Part shown: positions 1-10,365 of the stretch, in pieces
Layout: the number at the start of each line of letters is the position of its first letter
Position numbering within the stretch: position 1 is the stretch's first letter
Origin: Apostichopus japonicus
Lineage: Eukaryota; Echinodermata; Holothuroidea; Aspidochirotida; Stichopodidae
Length of the DNA stretch: 60,000 nucleotides
Reading direction: 5' to 3'
NCBI RefSeq assembly: GCF_037975245.1
Contig: NC_092567.1
Coordinates: 20,275,376-20,335,375 of the forward strand
Notes under the pieces: model-generated
Seen by the model: only the letters and a program-made list of their open reading frames with translations
Database searches by the model: none
What the model was told of the DNA's origin: nothing
Program-made: the position numbers and the translations under genes

Positions 1-3000
1 AATTGAGACCAAAAGACTTTCACAAATTTTTTCAATGTTCTCTTCTGTCATTTCAAACTTCGGAATATCCTTGATAATTTCTGCTTTCCATTCGTCCCAT
101 TTAGCATTAAAAAAGACCATGGGATCGCTTCCTTTTCCGACAACAATCGCTTTTGATTTTACAACTGCTGCAATTTTTGTCCGCACCTCAAATGTAAATG
201 TTGTTATATCTCTCTGTATTTGCATAATGTTTACCTCATGTTTAAGAATAACCATCACCTCTTCTTGCACTTGATCGACTGTACAACCCACATTTTCACT
301 GTACCAATCAGCATGTCTTCTGAGCGAATCTTGTCTCTCGTGTTGAGAAATATACATCTCGAAAGACGTGTTGATCTTGTCTTTCTCTTTTTGCAGTTCT
401 TCAACAAGTTCTTTCTCGATATTTTGCAAAACTTTGCTTGATTCTTCTGAAGAAGACAATAGTTTGTTCTGCCAAGCAATCAACTTTCTCCCCATGTTGG
501 CTCTCAGTGTGGTAATTTGTTTGTTGAGCTCCATCGATAAATCATCGGAGTCTATAGCTTTAATGCTATCCTGGAAGTTAAAGAGGAAATTCTCGCCTTT
601 AACAGCCACCCATACATCTCTTATTCTCTGAATAAAGGTTGAGAGTGTGAAGTGTGGAATGACTTTGCCAGACGAGATATCATTCAAAATATCTGCCTTC
701 AATTTCAGGACCAATTCGCTGTAAAATTGACATGGTGGAGACATCGGTCCTGTCCACAGACAAGGAATGTATTGTAAGTCTTCGTTAATACGAAGATCAA
801 ATACGTCGGAAAACTGTTGATACTTCCCGCCCAAGCCTTCTTTCCTTGCAGCCTGAACAGTCGCTTCATTGAGCGTTTCTGTAACAATATCCATGTTTAT
901 TTTGTTTTGCCGACTAGCTGTCAAGTCTGAAACTCTCTGCTGAATTATTCTGCACTGAGAATGAAGATCAACCTCTTTCATCCTCATAAACGCATGGGCG
1001 GCAATCTCGAGTAAGCCGGTCATTTCAGGACCAATGTTCTCTCCCTCGATGTTTAGAATGGTTATGTCGGAAATGCACAGTGTCAGGGTGACCAATTCAT
1101 TGTCAAATCGGCACTCGTCCTTGCGTTCTATCGAACGTACACCTTCGGAGTCAACGAGAAAAATGTGCCTGAATCCAAGTTGGCTTGCATATGTGTCATC
1201 CAAATGAAGCATTCTCATGAAAAGTCCTCTGGTACAACGACCAGCTCGAACTGGAAATTTCACTCCAAACATGCTATTGAGCAAAGTTGACTTACCACTG
1301 CTTTGTACGCCCACAACCGATATCACGACAACTTTGGGATCGTCAAGATCTAGAGTTAATTGTACGAGTACACTTGTAATCCACGATAAAGGAACCCTAT
1401 CAGTATCCCCATCCATTATTTCAATGGAATGTCCTTCCAATAACAATTTAGCCGCTAACCTTGGTACTAACCCCACCTTCTCGTTTGTGTCAATCTTAAG
1501 CTCGGTGTGAGCTTCGTGCCATTGTCCAAGCTCACGTAAAAAATGTTCCCAACCAATATTCTTTGCACGACTACTTTCAACTTCCGTTTGACTTAAAGTT
1601 TTCAATTCTGTCCTTTTTCTCTTGTATCGATCCTGGATTTCATTATGTGTATCATCTTTGGCTCCTTTAATGGTCGCTATTCTCTTGTCCTCGGCAGATG
1701 ACTTAGAGTTTATCAGTTTGTCTAAGGTTTGAATTTCCTTTTGGTATTTGTCGATATTAACAAAGTGTTTCTTGATTGAATCATCAACTAAATGAAATAG
1801 TTTGTCTTGCAAAAAGAAAACAAAGTACCGCATGACTTTTTCGTTTTCCCCCGCCTTCACGAGTACGTCCAAAAAGCTTTGCGTGATCTTCGATAAACCA
1901 CAAGCCAATTGTTCCTGTCTTTTAACATCTTTCCGCATTTTTCTCTCATCCCGGGAAACTGCAATTGACTGCTTCTTTGTGTTGTAATATGTCAATGATT
2001 CCTTATCTATATCTACCCATTCCCGCCATTTCTCTTGTAAAGGAAATGCTTTCTCTTTAAATTCCAATAAATTTTCAGTCTGTTCTTCCCCAAATACTGT
2101 TTCTACAAATTGCTTTGCGTTGTCATATTCTTTGCCCATATCTTCAATTTCGATATCGCCAACACAAAAGTTTTGCCAATGTTGAAATGATTGAAGGTTA
2201 TCTTGTTTGCACTGTTCGTGACATTGCTCAATCCATGTTGATATTTCTTCACTCAACCTCCCCATGTCTACTTGTCTCACGTGCAAACAATATTCAAAAA
2301 GCTTCTGTTTACGAGCTGGTGGTTTACTTGCACTATTTGGGTGGAATACTACAAAGTAGCATTTCTTGGCAGCATTATTGATACGTTTAATGTCCTTTTT
2401 GTACAGCTTCCTGCTCTCCTCATCTAGCAAGACAACGGTAAGATCGGATGCTTTGCACACAAACTCCGTTTGGATTGGGAAATCTATACCATTCCCTCTT
2501 AAATTAAGAAATGAGGTGACCCATTTAAAATGTTCGGATCCATTTGCATTCATTGGAAGATACCAAACACCTTCTACACTTCCCTTTGAAAATACTGGAT
2601 CAACGTGGTCATCTTCATTCGTGAGAAAAAAAGGGTGTGTATCATTGCCCTGACACGGCCCGAGCAAATGATTTAATATGATTGACTTTGACACGTCTTT
2701 CAAATCACCGATTCTTAAGAAGGAAACCGTAAAAAGTGGAACATTGGAGATATATTGTTCCAAAGCTATAGGGGACGAACCTTTCCATTTCTTCACAATG
2801 CGGCCAAGTGACCACAACATGAACCTAGGCTTTGTATTTGCGACACCTTGCAAAATAACCGGAACAGCCAAATTACATGCAGACAATTTCTCGATAATAT
2901 CTTGCCTTAAAAAGCTGTCGGAACATTGCAAAATTGCAAAAATTAGATCCCTGACACTTATTTGTCTAGAGGAGCTTGTATCACTTCTTAGTGTGAGATA

Positions 3001-3266
3001 CTTATTAGACCTCACTCGGTAATCTAAGCTACCTAGCTTTTGCCAAAATAGTTCTAATAAGTTATAATTGTCCTGTAAAAAACTTGGGTTTTTTATTTTG
3101 ACTAATTGTTTTAAGCTGAGACGCGAAGGAAAGGAGTCCTTTAGACCAATCTCTGTCAAAAGTTCCCGAAAGGTCAGTTCTGAACCGTCTTCTTTCGTTA
3201 TATCGTCATCTGTTTCATCATCTTCTGGAAGCTCCCAGTCATCGTCTGACGATATGGGTGAAAGTT
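1..3266 (-). CDS. VLIG/URGCP-like very large GTPase, gene A, main exon (3' end outside window)
   Basis: I read every minus-strand codon from 3264 down to 1 and found no stop, so the frame is open for the whole visible exon and continues past the left edge. The exon starts at an acceptor (AG at 3267-3268) in phase 1, which matches the phase-1 donor of the upstream death-fold exon (3875). It is highly similar to gene B: coordinates 1-1987 align to 17005-18991 with no net indel, and the later indels are in frame (3 nt near 2310, and 27 extra nt in gene A near 2970). G1 (GVQSSGKS, around 1288-1311) and G3 (DSEG, 1141-1152) are intact. By family knowledge VLIGs are cytosolic or nuclear interferon-inducible GTPases; the role in this animal is inferred. 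1182 residues are visible including the first exon. The C-terminal third is not in the window, so full integrity is unknown. Confidence 0.88.
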
Positions 3267-3874
3267 CTAAATGTGACACGAAAGTGAAACACAGCTTACA
3301 TTGAATGCAAGAAATTAAACAAAAGATAATACTTGATATTATAATTTGTTATACAGTTTTTACTATGAATAACATCATACACGATACAGTTTCCGGTAAT
3401 TTGATTTTCTGCGTAGTTTTTTTTCTCTCTAGTACTAGTGTGGTTGTCGTTTTAGAGGTATCAAACAAAACATGGTTAAGAAACCAATGAAGCCTTCTGA
3501 AAAATGAAAATGGTAATTAACCTTGGAAGATAAGAGCTCGTTAATCCTTACAACCCCTGCCCCCATCTCAAGTAAAGCGACGAGGTCCCCTTTCTCCTAC
3601 TATTCGGTCGATTTATCATGCAGCAGTGTTATATACATGGGCGTCGAATGCTATTCCCTGTTTGAAGAAGCTATTGCAACGGCTTAAGAATTTAAAACAA
3701 AACCGTTCATGAGTGTAAAGTTTAATAACTGATACCGAATAAGATGTCATGGTAGATAGCAGATGTTTATATTGTCCCTGTTTTCTCTCCCAATAATACC
3801 CAGGGAATAAATACGGATAGTTGTTCTTTAATGCATATTTAATGTTCATCGAATCCACTAGTGAATATGCTTAC
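3267..3874 (-). other. intron of gene A (608 bp)
   Basis: The donor is GTAAGC directly after ...CAATTTG (exon end 3875). The acceptor is CACATTTAG (AG at 3267-3268). Both are phase 1, so the join creates a Glu codon (G+AA). The same donor and acceptor are conserved in gene B. No other coding exon is visible inside. Confidence 0.82.
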
Positions 3875-4154
3875 CAAATTGTAAAGAGTATTCGTCGGCT
3901 TTACTAGCAGCAAGGCCACAACCTCCGACTCTCAATGCTTTTATAAGCTCTTTTACTTTATTTGCATCTAGCCCTTGAACGTCTTCGAACTCATCCAGGA
4001 ACTCTCCGCCCGGGTTTTTACTCTCTGCTATACGTTCTTTCACTCCTGGTTTATAATTAAAATATGTACATAATTTGTCACAGATTTCCTTGGTAAGGTA
4101 GTCTCGCAGAGAAAGCTTAAATGAGTTCGTTGCGGATGGGACTGGTGTACCCAT
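3875..4154 (-). CDS. gene A first coding exon: death-fold (DED-like) domain
   Basis: The exon encodes 93 codons plus one base. The start ATG (4152-4154) has G at -3 and G at +4. It sits a few bases after an acceptor with a strong pyrimidine tract (CTTTTCTTCTTTAG, exon start 4159), which implies an upstream 5'-UTR exon not identified here. The protein is a compact, mostly helical ~90-residue module (FKLSLRDYLTKEICDKLC near the start, LAASKADEYSLQFG at the end). Its spacing of amphipathic helices is like a death-effector or related death-fold domain. The exact subfamily (DED, CARD or DD) cannot be settled by eye. The exon splices in phase to the GTPase exon at 3266. A closely similar exon occupies the same place in gene B. 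Inferred role: homotypic adaptor interaction upstream of the GTPase. Confidence 0.75.
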
Positions 4155-4335
4155 TGCTTCTAAAGAAGAAAAGCAAACAATTCAATAATCATGTTGTTGT
4201 AAGTAACAGAATTAGTATAAACTTTTTAAACCTTTAATCAGACTTTACAAACTCGACTGCATATGATGTTGTTGCATTGTGACAACCACGACCACAGCAA
4301 AAAGATCAAACGTGTGAGATTAATACCTTGTGATG
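4155..4335 (-). other. upstream region conserved between the two VLIG genes (5' UTR tail and intron)
   Basis: 4155-4159 is the last 5'-UTR bases of the coding exon and 4160-4173 is the acceptor tract. Sequence similarity to gene B (23923 to about 24120) continues through the ACAAACTC-GCATATGATGTTGTTG block and then stops, marking one edge of the gene duplication. No TATA box or first exon could be placed with confidence. Confidence 0.5.
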
Positions 4336-5384
4336 AATCGAGAATTTTATCAATTGTTCAAGTCTCTGATATATTTTAATAGTTCTGTGACATACTTAAT
4401 TTGAGCTTAAAATTTCAAAAATACTTTCGTGCATTTGGGTAAAAGTGTTATGTTCATTATATATTTTAGTGATAAAATATCATATCTAATAATTATAATA
4501 TATTTCCGCAGGTGTTATGTTATATACATGGTATCACTAAGCAAATTCTTCCTGACAACTTTAACAGGTCAAATATGCATTCACTCTTAAAACATATGGG
4601 TGAAAGTTTGTGCAACCTGGATAATCTCCTTGCACAATTTTGGGCTCGTATATATGCCACCTGCTTTGTCACCTGTTCCATACTGAGCAATTGTTTACTA
4701 CTCAGATGGGCAAATTCTTTATCCGACATATTTTGCTCAATATTTGCCCAGCTTATTGGATAATTTATTCTTTCTTCACACATCTTGTTTTGTAAATTGA
4801 TGGAATGTTAAATACGCAACGGTGCTATCTAGTTTACTACTTGGGTTTGGGGGAAGTTGCAGAGTTTTCGAAATCTACTGATGTTGCCGAAAATATGCAA
4901 AAATGTAAGAAAAAACCTGTAGTTTACAAAGTATTATATTTATCTCAAGATAACACGAAAAGCGCAAAGTATTATTAACTCTGCAACGAATTTTTCTCGA
5001 AAATTCAACTATTTAATCTCAAAATATAAAATTAAGTTTTATAGGGGTACAAAATAAGGTAGTGTAGTGCTAAGAAAGATTGAAGGGTACGTGTAGGCAA
5101 CGACGGGTAAGATCCACATCCAAAAAAAATGTTGAAATTGACTGCGTCTCCTGCAATGTTGATATACTATGTCGAAATCTGGACCTTTCACATAACTTTT
5201 AGCAAATTTTGAAACATAAATGTAGGGTTGTGTGTGTGCAGTGGAGGGAGAGGGGGGGGGGTTGAAACCTACAACTGTATTTGAATCTCTAACATATGGC
5301 AGCTATGTCTATAGTACACGTTCAATACATGGCAATGAGGTGGCACACGAGCGACTGTGACTCATGACTGATGTATATATATAC
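4336..5384. other. intergenic AT-rich sequence, no supported gene
   Basis: A minus-strand open frame at 4520-4783 (87 codons, from MCEERINYPISW) has a fairly protein-like composition, but I recognise no family, splice context or paralog in the window. A G-run lies near 5252-5261. Nothing else can be supported. Confidence 0.3.
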
Positions 5385-5460
5385 TCATATATATATACTC
5401 ATGACTATATATATATATATATATTAAATATATAAAATAAATACATAAAATATATATATA

Positions 5461-5543
<83 letters not shown>
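5385..5543. repeat. (TA)n microsatellite, interrupted
   Basis: Alternating TA fills most of 5405-5424 and 5451-5543 with short interruptions. It directly abuts the reverse-transcriptase scrap that follows. Confidence 0.95.
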
Positions 5544-5545
<2 letters not shown>

Positions 5546-5548
<3 letters not shown>

Positions 5549-5830
5549 CGAGCTCGTGGGACTCTACATCCTAAACACCCTAGAAAAGGAATATGGGAAG
5601 GAATGCATCGATCTATACAGGGACGACGGCCTAGCAGTCTTCAAAAACAAGCGTAAGCAAAGCAGACAAGATAAGGAAACACCTGATCAACTTACTCAAA
5701 AGAACTAGGGCTCAACATCACCATCGATAGCAACCTAAAGATTACCAATTTCCTCGACGTAACCTTCAACCTCAACACCGGAAAACACTACCCTTACAGG
5801 AAGCCCAACGACCGCCAACTGTACATCTAG
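5546..5830 (+). pseudogene. reverse transcriptase fragment with YRDD box (Penelope-like type likely)
   Basis: The plus strand encodes a short RT palm fragment: KYELVGLYILNTLEKEYG, then LYRDDGLAVFKN with the catalytic YxDD at 5616-5627. After a frame change come NITIDSNLKITNFLDV and YRKPNDRQLYI. The order YxDD, then FLDV, then YRKP resembles Penelope-like and related retroelement RTs. A stop (TAA) follows FKNK and at least one frameshift is needed to connect the parts, so it is a dead fragment. Only about 95 codons remain, with no endonuclease or RT fingers. The family call is by motif pattern only. Confidence 0.6.
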
Positions 5831-5906
5831 GAGTAACTTGAAGGTAACAGCTGTCTGATGATCTCTCAACGCGTGAAACTCTGAGTAACAACTATTAATG
5901 TCCCAC

Positions 5907-6016
5907 AAGGTCCCGAACAGAGAGTTCGGAAACCAAATTAGTTGGAATAATATATATATATATATATATATATTATTCCAACTAATTTGGTTTCCGAACT
6001 CTCTGTTCGGGACCTT
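5907..6016. repeat. perfect 110-bp palindrome
   Basis: 5907-5961 is the exact reverse complement of 5962-6016. The outer ends read AAGGTCCCGAACAGAG and CTCTGTTCGGGACCTT, and the centre is a TA tract. The right arm is part of the L1-like relic, and the left arm is an inverted copy of it. Confidence 0.97.
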
Positions 6017-6330
6017 AAGCGAAGCATTGAGCCAAGAGCGAACAACTTCCGCATCAAAGATATTATGTATATTATGAATGTCTGCATAATTTGTAGGCCT
6101 TATTACATCTAAATACAAAGCTTATACCAAAACGGGCAGATTAGGGAACTATCAAACAATTTCCAGTAACCAGGCCTATCGTTGGTATATAACGACGGAT
6201 CCAAGTACATTTTAAACCTGCAACGAAGGAATCCAAGTGAATAACATTTAAACCCCCACCACTAATAGTGTTCATGATGCTGCGACGGTTAACTTTCTCC
6301 TACCTAATTCCCCATATAAACTTAAGAATA
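5962..6330 (-). pseudogene. L1/Tx1-like LINE relic (C-terminal ORF2 part), copy 1
   Basis: The minus strand encodes YADIHNIHNIFDAEVVRSWL and VPNREFGNQISWNN, followed at 5961 by the palindrome centre instead of the expected coding sequence. The better preserved copy at 31500-32120 shows that this is the WNN...F.R...KG region typical of the C-terminus of L1/Tx1-clade ORF2. It is truncated and frameshifted. Confidence 0.6.
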
Positions 6331-7593
6331 ACCTTATTCAATTGAGAATAAAATAATCGGGAGGGTTTGAGACAACCAAAACAAGCTGGGACAGGGCAAA
6401 AATCTTTACGACGACGTTTTTACTCACGCAAATGTTTATAGGACGTTACTATGCATGTAATCATGAAAACTACTACGAAAAATACAAAAATGAACAAAGC
6501 TGAACTTTTTCGCCGCCCTGATTTCTTTAGAAAAATCAATCTAATTGGCTCTTGATCTATGAAATTTAGAAGATATCCAATGAATGAATCTTCGATAGAG
6601 TGTACTTACATGTATATCGTCAAAAAGAGGCGTGAATCTGTTAACTACAAAATTTACTTTGGCAGCAATTATCCTTTCGTATATACGGTTATGTCTGCTG
6701 TGCCACGTCAGTCGATCTGTCGATCAATACCACATGACACAACTTGATGATCGTTATATCACAGACTATGGAGGAATCACACAACCATTCACAAATGCTG
6801 ATAAAACGATCAAATATTGCGAAATATTTGCTGGAAAGTCCCTTTTCAATCACATTGCACGCACCAGAGGACGTGACTATAGTAGTGTAGCTATATGCGT
6901 TATAGTCACACACTTTGGAGGAATCACACAACCAAAAGTGCCTTGTCAGTTATATTGCATAGACCAACATACAGAGCCCGATCAGCTTCAGGATTAAACT
7001 ATTTGCGAAAATGCAAATTGCACTTGATAGCTTTTCTAAATTTGGTGGCTCTTATTCAGTTATATTGAGCTTCATAGAGTTAGGCCTATGTGATAATATC
7101 ACAGCCTCCACCAAATTCAACTTGCTAAACGTCTCTGATATTGAACTCCTTTCAGCGATATATTGAATGTTATTTCCTTTTTGGTGGAAGAGGGGTTCAT
7201 AGAACTATGTCCCACATTTGTGTAAATAGTTAATGGGCATCATACCTTATTTAGATTTTTATTAGAAGTAAACAGTTTGATATATTCACCAACTGCTGAA
7301 TCTTATGACATCATTTAGTAGACTTGAATACATACATTTCTTTATTGAGTAATCGGTCAGTCAATTACATCTTCTTCTGACAACCGCAGGCACTCATAAG
7401 TTGTGTATCCCTCAAGATTATCCAGAGGAACAATAAATTGTTAGTCCGTGGACGTAGAAGAGAAAACATCCTGAGTATTTGAATTCCCCTCCTTTGGTTG
7501 AAAAAAATCAGAATGTGGTTAAACTTGACAGAGACGAAATGTTTTTTTGAATAAACGGAAACGAAATTATAAACTTACTAACTCCATTGGAGC
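5980..7593. repeat. duplicated segment A, copy 1 (other copy about 31750-34016)
   Basis: Continuous similarity to 31750-34016 runs from GGTTTCCGAACTCTCTGTTC through CTCCATTGGAGCTTAA, with small indels. Copy 2 contains an extra ~435-bp insert at 32953-33387 and extra tandem units at 32520-32830. Apart from the LINE relic, no coding sequence is recognised. Confidence 0.85.
6740..6990. repeat. degenerate ~100-bp tandem repeat, copy 1
   Basis: GGAGGAATCACACAACCA occurs at about 6770 and 6917, with CACATTGCACGCAC and ACGTGACTATAGTAGTGTAG between. The same motifs recur more often in the paralogous segment at 32470-32870. Confidence 0.7.
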
Positions 7594-7597
7594 TTAA

Positions 7598-7946
7598 AGG
7601 GTTTGAAGACTCGCGTTAAAAGAAACGTCTAATGCCGGTAATCTGACCTAGTTTCAAATGAGGTGTAACAGAAGTGTTAGACACCACCATCGATCCCAGA
7701 AAATACACACACAGCTTGCTACCGTCGGTAATTAGACACTAGTGTACAGTCAATACATACAGCTACGGCCCAAATTTACCACAGTGTCAGCGATGGACAT
7801 CTCAGGTCTAGATTAAAGATAACAAGGTGTCACGTTTCATTACTGTCTGCATTTTGTAGCGACAGGAAGAAAACTCGACTCGTACGCAACGGAAAGTTAA
7901 CCTTTTCAGAGGGCGGCACTTGGTTTAAGGCGAGTCTTCAAGGCCT
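7598..7946. mobile_element. TTAA-flanked MITE, copy 1 (349 bp)
   Basis: The element is bounded by TTAA at 7594-7597 and 7947-7950. The inverted ends are AGGGTTTGAAGACTCGC and GCGAGTCTTCAAGGCCT. The empty site is seen in the paralogous segment (GGAGCTTAATTTTCCTC near 34022), which supports TTAA as the target duplication, as in piggyBac-type elements. It is non-autonomous, with no ORF. Confidence 0.85.
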
Positions 7947-7950
7947 TTAA

Positions 7951-8822
7951 GGAAAGGCTTGGTTTAGCGGTTAGAGTGTCCACCGCACAATCCTTGGGTT
8001 CCAGGATTTTTATTATTTTTTAATATTGTCATCTTTAACGAGGGTAGTCCTGTTCAGTGCAGAAGCACTGCTTTCCAGAGGAGCCCTCAATACAAAGTTT
8101 ATATACAATATTATACAGTAGAAAAACGGTAAACATCCAAAAGCAGAAAAATGACTGTAAAAAGAGAGAAAAACAGACGTCTAAACAAAATATATAAGTT
8201 TCGCCAGCGGAATCAGATTCTCCTGACCCATTCAAATATCGCTGCAGTTCTGTGGTAGATTGATGAGTCTTCCGTGGAGTTGGTATTTCTGGTTTGGAAA
8301 AGGGGTTTGTTTCTGTTTTACCTACCTCAGTCTATGTGGTCAGATGCTGTGGCATACACTCTCGTCCGTCTTAACTTATAACTAACTGCTGAAATTGCTA
8401 CAAATTTTCCAGAAAATGTTTGCTATACCAGTCAGTACGTACGATTTAGTCTAGAGAGCATAATAGTAGCTGATATGAGACTTTATCCGTGTTAGATTTG
8501 TGGCTGAATACTGGCTTACTTCAAGCCTTCTCTTTTCGATAAATGTTCAGAGGATAACGAGGCAGAGTGAGTGTGAATTCGCTCCCATTCCTGCTCCCGG
8601 AACCTCCATTTAAGGTCCCCATCCGACGGACGAGAGTCTATACCCCAGCATCTGACCACCGGACTGATATACTGAGGTAGGCAAAAACACCCCATTCGAC
8701 ATCACGATTTTTGAACAGGCTAGGCCCTAGAGTCAAGAGAATCTGGCTCCTGCAGGGGCGGAATTTAGATCCTGGTACCTAAGGATAGTGAGCCAGACAC
8801 TGTAACCGCTGAACCAAGTCTT
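7951..8822. mobile_element. foldback of two inverted tRNA-like repeats, copy 1
   Basis: The left end on the plus strand carries GGCTTGGTTTAGCGGTTAGA (A-box-like) and then GGGTTCCAGG (7955-8005). The right end carries the same head inverted (8769-8822: TAACCGCTGAACCAAGTC). Inner sequences are also inverted: CTACCTCAGT near 8325 against ACTGAGGTAGG near 8675, and the GACTCTCGTCC type motif. Two SINE-like units head outward-to-inward. The paralog is at 41896-42924. Confidence 0.7.
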
Positions 8823-10365
8823 TTGCCTAATTTAACAGTGAAAAAAATGCTTTCACTTCAAGCAAATTTGGGCCACCACTGGTCTCGGCACGTTACCTTT
8901 AAAGGATGGTGACATATATGCCACGATTTTAATTTTATTACCGCTTAATCCCTGGGGAAATTTGTGAGCTATAATGATGTATCAATAGTGATAAGTTTTG
9001 GTCGATGGGCCAATACATTAAACGTCGCTTCCCTTGGAAGAAAAAAAGCGTATACTTGTCACGGACTGCATTCTCATTTCTAGTCATGCGGTTATCACTG
9101 GAAATGATAAAGGTTGAGAAGGTATGTCTTATCCATTTTAATCAGAACAATTGAATTCTATAATTGATGTAGTCACAAGTTTACGTGTTTACTTTTACGT
9201 GTTCTCGTCCCAATCCGAGTATGCTCAACTTTAGCTTGAATCAGTGACGTGCAGAGGAATTCAAATGTTTATGTGTGTTGAGTGTATGTGTGTTAAAGGG
9301 GCTATACAATGAATCCAGCCAAGCAATTAATGTCAGGCGCCCTCTATTCTTCTCCAACTTCTGATTCTGTCCGATTAAGGGTTGTAATATTGTGTGTGTG
9401 TGTGGGGGGGGGGGGGCTCAGGCAGTGAAAAGAACTGTTTCACCTCAATCATAGTAGAATGACTGTGGAATGCTGTATAGGCCTAGATGTTTATGTTATT
9501 GGAGAATGCCAAGGGAGTTGTTATATGTTCTACTTGGAATGACCTGTTACAATTTGTAGTGTCGGACATGTGGGTAATTTTTACACACATTGAAGGTTCA
9601 CCTCTGCACTGTGGGCAAACAAATTCATAAATTTTTGGGTCGGCCAAGTGCATGATGTGATGCTGATTTATATTTTTAGTTATTTTCATTGATGTAATAC
9701 ATAGTGGTATTCAATATGACATATGTATGGGTGTAATATTCTTCACCTTGGAGGGACATATTTTGTTGGGACATGCGTTCCCCTCCAAAGATCAACAATT
9801 CCGCTTTTGACAAAAGTGTGACACAGTAGCAGATTTTTCAGATAAGGGTATGGGGGGGGGGGGTTGGTGGGGATGGGCGTCGGCCAACTTCCAATCCCCC
9901 TCCGATTGGTTTTTGTAGGGGCCTGAACCACGGGATGAAGGCGGATCAAACATTGTGCAATTTGTACGAAAGAGGGCTATGGCTATGGGTACGATGATTG
10001 TGACTCCCATGTACGTAAGCGTGTCTGCATATTTATACTATAGGCAGCTAAATTATAGTCTACTTGGGTTTAGACGCAAGTTTATGGTAATTAACCAGTA
10101 GTAATTTCAGTTAGATTGAATGATAAGCACACGTTTGTACATAGCAAAATACAAAATATACAGAGATGACGATTAAGCTGAGTATTATTGTTATATATCC
10201 GTTTATTTAAACAATTATTTTTATAAACATTTCACCCAGTTAATTGGTAATACACTATATGCTACATGTATGATACTGCTGCGATAATTAGAGACGTAAG
10301 AGTGTAGTACCGTACTTTCATACATTAACACAATAAAAGTTGTAACTAAAAAATAGAACAATTAT
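8823..10365. repeat. duplicated segment B, proximal part (paralog 42925-43857); no gene
   Basis: Similarity to locus 2 is clear at 8823-9270 and 9860-10365. About 580 bp (roughly 9275-9860) present here is missing in locus 2, and the break lies between G-rich runs (GGGGGGGTTGGTGGGG here, GGTGGGGGGTGGG near 43411). Poly-G tracts lie near 9404 and 9853. No coding sequence is recognised. Confidence 0.75.

Noticed and set aside
1-3266. Gene A as a broken pseudogene
   Set aside because: Reading every codon showed no stop or frameshift. Only the window edge cuts it.
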